From a virus, in the IMG/VR virus record IMGVR_UViG_3300049483_000024, positions 1 through 22,135 of that record: a stretch of 22,135 bases of DNA. One strand, given 5' to 3'. Both the position numbers and the translations under genes were made by a program. How positions within the stretch are numbered: position 1 is the first letter of the stretch; each line of letters begins with the position of its first letter. Below, in pieces: positions 19,950-22,135 of the stretch. The notes beneath the pieces were generated by a model. That model had not been told where the DNA came from, made no database searches, and saw only the letters and a list, made by a program, of their open reading frames with translations.

Positions 19950-20308
19950 AATTTTTCAATCTGCACAATTATCTTGCCGCCCTTAACATTAGGCATCCTA
20001 ATCAGCGTCAGCCGGTCGATCTGGCTATCATCTTCCCACACCCTGGCCTTGGTTAACGAGTCGCATAAAAGCTTTTCGCAATTAGCTATATCTCTCTTTC
20101 TACGATCTGGTGGAAATATTTGCATACAAACTGCTATACGCCCCATAATAGGATTGACCGCTCTAGCTCCCTGAGAGTATGTAGACACCGCGATAACGTC
20201 AATGTATGCTCTAGCTATTGCTGACAAAATAACTCGCCCAGAAACGGCTCTGTATGCCCTATTTAGAGATGGCGGGTAAGGAAGGATAAATTCTTTAATT
20301 CCATACAT
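19946..20308 (-). CDS. rusA: RusA-type Holliday-junction resolvase
   Basis: A 120-residue protein, the same length as Escherichia coli RusA. It opens MYGIKEFILPYPPSLNRAYR, matching the family's P-P-S-x-N-R block. The active segment is PPDRRKRDIANCEKLLCDSL followed by WEDDSQID. Asp73, Lys79 and Asp93/94 align with the catalytic residues of RusA, but the second Asp of the D-x-D pair is Ala75. The ATG at 20308 has GGAG 8 bases upstream; a longer upstream reading overlaps the helicase and has no support. It would resolve four-way junctions during phage recombination and before packaging. Confidence 0.85.
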   Translation of the reverse strand: MYGIKEFILPYPPSLNRAYRAVSGRVILSAIARAYIDVIAVSTYSQGARAVNPIMGRIAVCMQIFPPDRRKRDIANCEKLLCDSLTKARVWEDDSQIDRLTLIRMPNVKGGKIIVQIEKL

Positions 20309-21581
20309 TTTTTGATCTCCACTCCATAATTTCAGGGATAAAATCACACATAATCGAACCACATGAACCGTGCCGGTTTTTCTCAATAATTATTTCAGGG
20401 CTTTCACCTTCCGGTCTGTACAGCATCAGGATATTGTCGGCTTCCTGCTCTATTACTCCGGAATCCCTAAGGTCGGTCATAACTGGCCTTGGATTAGCCC
20501 TGATTGCTCCTGATCGGTTAAGCTGTGCCAACAAAATTACAGGGGTCTCTATCATTTTTGCCAATGATTTTATTGCCGTTACCGTCTCGCCAACCTCGAT
20601 ATTTTTATTATGCTGTGACTTTTCTGACTTAATCCGCGTAAGGTAGTCGATTACAATTAAATCCAAGCCACCGTTAGACTTCCATGCCCTTGTCATCATA
20701 GACATCTCGTTTGCCGTGATAACCGCTTTATCGCAAACTCGCAAATTGTAAGTAAGTAAATTTTTTTGAGCCAAAGTAATTCTTGCAAAGTCAGAGTCAT
20801 CAAGGTCGGCATGTCTGATTTTCTTTGCATTTACTCCAGATTCCAAAGCTACAAGACGCTGGAAAAGTTGCAGAGATGACATTTCTGTGGAAAAGAACCC
20901 CACAGATTTTCCTGCTTTCATAGCGTTTCTAGCTGCAGACAATCCAAACGCCGTCTTTCCTACCCCTGGTCTAGCACCTATCACCACAAGGTCTGTTGGC
21001 TGTAATCCTCCCATGTCGTCATCAAGCGCAATTATACCTGTTTTAACTCCAGAACCTCCGGTATCCTTTTCCTCGAATGTCTTTGTCATGTAATCGGAAA
21101 GCTCAACTAAACCTCGCCTAATATCGTAAACAAAATCTTTTCCGTCATCGTTAGCCAGTGTCATTGAGTCGGATATAAGCTTGCTAATAACCTTCTGGTG
21201 GTCTTCCCCGTCATCAAGCTCTTTGCTAGCTGTTTTTACCGCCTTGTTGACCATGCTTGAAATCGTAGCGTTTTTTAGCTCATCAAGGTAAAGCTTGTAA
21301 TTTTTAGGGGAACCGTAAGCGTTTCTTTGCAAATCTATCAATTGTGAGATAAAGCTCTCATCGCTAATGCCATTTAAAGGCGATTTAGATTCCATTAGAG
21401 ACGCGTTTACTGAAAAGACATCTATTGCTATGCCTTTTCCAGTTAAATCCAGCATAGCGTCAATTATGAGGCTATTTCTGATAAACCACCTTGATTCAAT
21501 AGGAGCGGTTATTATCAACTCAGGATTGCATAGCAGAATATGAACTACCATATCTTCGATCAAAGCCTTGTTATGATTCAT
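20295..21581 (-). CDS. DnaB-type replicative helicase
   Basis: A 428-residue hexameric helicase. Residues 1-100 form the DnaB N-terminal helical domain. The RecA-like domain has Walker A GARPGVGKT (202-210), the FFSTEMSS block with Glu233, Walker B LDLIVIDYL (306-314), the AQLNRS motif (352-357) and the conserved DLRDSGVIEQEADNILML block (370-387). It unwinds DNA at the phage fork and matches the usual 440-460 residue family length. I chose ATG 21581 (GGAG 6 bases upstream) over the TTG four codons earlier. It overlaps the loader-like gene by 11 bases and precedes RusA. Confidence 0.9.
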   Translation of the reverse strand: MNHNKALIEDMVVHILLCNPELIITAPIESRWFIRNSLIIDAMLDLTGKGIAIDVFSVNASLMESKSPLNGISDESFISQLIDLQRNAYGSPKNYKLYLDELKNATISSMVNKAVKTASKELDDGEDHQKVISKLISDSMTLANDDGKDFVYDIRRGLVELSDYMTKTFEEKDTGGSGVKTGIIALDDDMGGLQPTDLVVIGARPGVGKTAFGLSAARNAMKAGKSVGFFSTEMSSLQLFQRLVALESGVNAKKIRHADLDDSDFARITLAQKNLLTYNLRVCDKAVITANEMSMMTRAWKSNGGLDLIVIDYLTRIKSEKSQHNKNIEVGETVTAIKSLAKMIETPVILLAQLNRSGAIRANPRPVMTDLRDSGVIEQEADNILMLYRPEGESPEIIIEKNRHGSCGSIMCDFIPEIMEWRSKNVWN

Positions 21582-21903
21582 TCTTAACTCCAAGCATCGC
21601 TTTCATTTCAGCAAGATGAGCACGTCCAATTGCAGTTATGGGCACTGCCTTTTCCCAATTGGGTAACATTTTTACATTTCTGGATTCCTGAACCTCGCTG
21701 ATCTTTTCGATAATATCTGCAAGGGTCGGATAATATTTGCTTGATAGCATGTGGTTAGTTGCCGCCTTTTCAATATCATCCAGTTCGTAGACTTTTAGTT
21801 TTTCAAAAAACAAATTAGCGTGTGACGGATTAACGGATTTCGAATAATTATTGCTTAAGTCGTTTAGGATTTTGAAAAATCCCTGGTAATCTTGTTTTTC
21901 CAT
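21571..21903 (-). CDS. Putative helicase loader (G39P-like) upstream of DnaB
   Basis: A 110-residue protein. The first 65 residues are helical with the pattern SKSVNPSHANLFFEKLKVYE and DIEKAATNHMLSSKYYPTLA, which resembles the small helical loader/inhibitor domain (SPP1 G39P type) that brings phage DnaB helicases to DNA. The C-terminus (KAVPITAIGRAHLAEMKAML) looks like a flexible arm that could contact helicase. The ATG 21903 has AGGTGG 5 bases upstream; a GTG three codons earlier is less likely. The location right before the helicase supports the role, which is still inferred. Confidence 0.6.
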   Translation of the reverse strand: MEKQDYQGFFKILNDLSNNYSKSVNPSHANLFFEKLKVYELDDIEKAATNHMLSSKYYPTLADIIEKISEVQESRNVKMLPNWEKAVPITAIGRAHLAEMKAMLGVKNES

Positions 21904-21904
21904 T

Positions 21905-22135
21905 TTATCCACCTATAAGTTGTAAATTATCTACTTCACCAAAAGTCTTGCTTTGCATAAGGCTGAATAGTATTGACTCATTTCTTTCCTGTTTTGAGTT
22001 TACAGGAATATTGCAGACAACAGGCTCATCTGTCCACCTTTTTCCGTTCAGGTATGATGCTGGATTAGGAATGTATTTTACATCTGTCCAGATATAAGCC
22101 TGTGGGCTTGAGTTTCTGATTATGACGTTGTTTAT
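21905..22135 (-). CDS. C-terminal 76 residues of an unidentified protein, truncated by window edge
   Basis: The frame is open from the right edge to TAA at 21905. The visible end reads INNVIIRNSSPQAYIWTDVK, then YLNGKRWTDEPVVCNIPVN and FSLMQSKTFGEVDNLQLIGG. It ends one base before the loader-like ATG, so it is in the same operon. It may belong to replication or recombination, but the visible part has no recognised motif, and the start lies outside the window. Confidence 0.55.
   Translation of the reverse strand: MNNVIIRNSSPQAYIWTDVKYIPNPASYLNGKRWTDEPVVCNIPVNSKQERNESILFSLMQSKTFGEVDNLQLIGG

Overview
The window looks like part of the genome of a short-tailed, tailed double-stranded DNA phage with a P22-type (podovirus-like) virion, probably infecting a Gram-negative bacterium. 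The basis is the gene order on the minus strand: terminase small subunit, terminase large subunit, P22-type portal, scaffold, P22-type coat, gp4-like and gp10-like tail accessory proteins, then an Ala/Gly/Gln-rich ejection-type protein. No bacterial chromosomal genes are visible. The host assignment is inference from the family (P22-like capsid, RusA, SSB, T4-type lysozyme). Almost every gene reads right to left and is packed with ATGA or TAATG overlaps. Only two convincing genes read left to right.

Region by region, following transcription from right to left. (1) 22135-19585, replication and recombination: an unidentified partial gene, a small helicase-loader-like protein, a DnaB-type helicase, a RusA-type resolvase, a small acidic protein, a one-helix membrane protein and SSB. 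(2) 19155-16774, accessory and lysis: an exported HNH nuclease, a zinc-ribbon-like protein, an Ala/Tyr heptad-repeat protein, a 55-aa protein, a GH24 endolysin, and three small proteins, one of them membrane-anchored. (3) 16773-16656: a terminator hairpin and a palindrome in front of the packaging genes. (4) 16655-12137: TerS, TerL and portal. TerL is interrupted at nuclease motif III by an intein. A complete HNH endonuclease gene with its own Shine-Dalgarno lies inside the intein in another reading frame. (5) 12124-7985: five structural-looking genes between portal and scaffold, ending with a large protein that has a LamG-like part and 21-residue repeats. (6) 7895-5263: scaffold and coat, separated by a free-standing HNH gene in the opposite orientation with its own sigma70-like promoter. 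(7) 5247-1320: a decoration-like protein, a terminator, a 15-codon micro-ORF, a 52-aa AT-hook-like protein, gp4-like and gp10-like proteins and small unknowns. (8) 1323-1: an AT-rich pair (a plus-strand membrane peptide and a minus-strand cupin protein), then the truncated ejection protein.

How the genes fit together: TerS and TerL package DNA through the portal into a coat shell built on the scaffold. The gp4-like and gp10-like proteins close the vertex and hold the tail. The ejection protein leaves with the DNA. The DnaB-like helicase, its putative loader, SSB and RusA copy and resolve the genome. The endolysin ends the infection. Three HNH nucleases of different types lie in 13 kb. The out-of-frame HNH gene nested in the TerL intein is the most unusual structure in the window.

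There is no tRNA, rRNA, CRISPR array or insertion sequence that I can support, and no gene-free stretch longer than about 120 bases once the small genes are counted.
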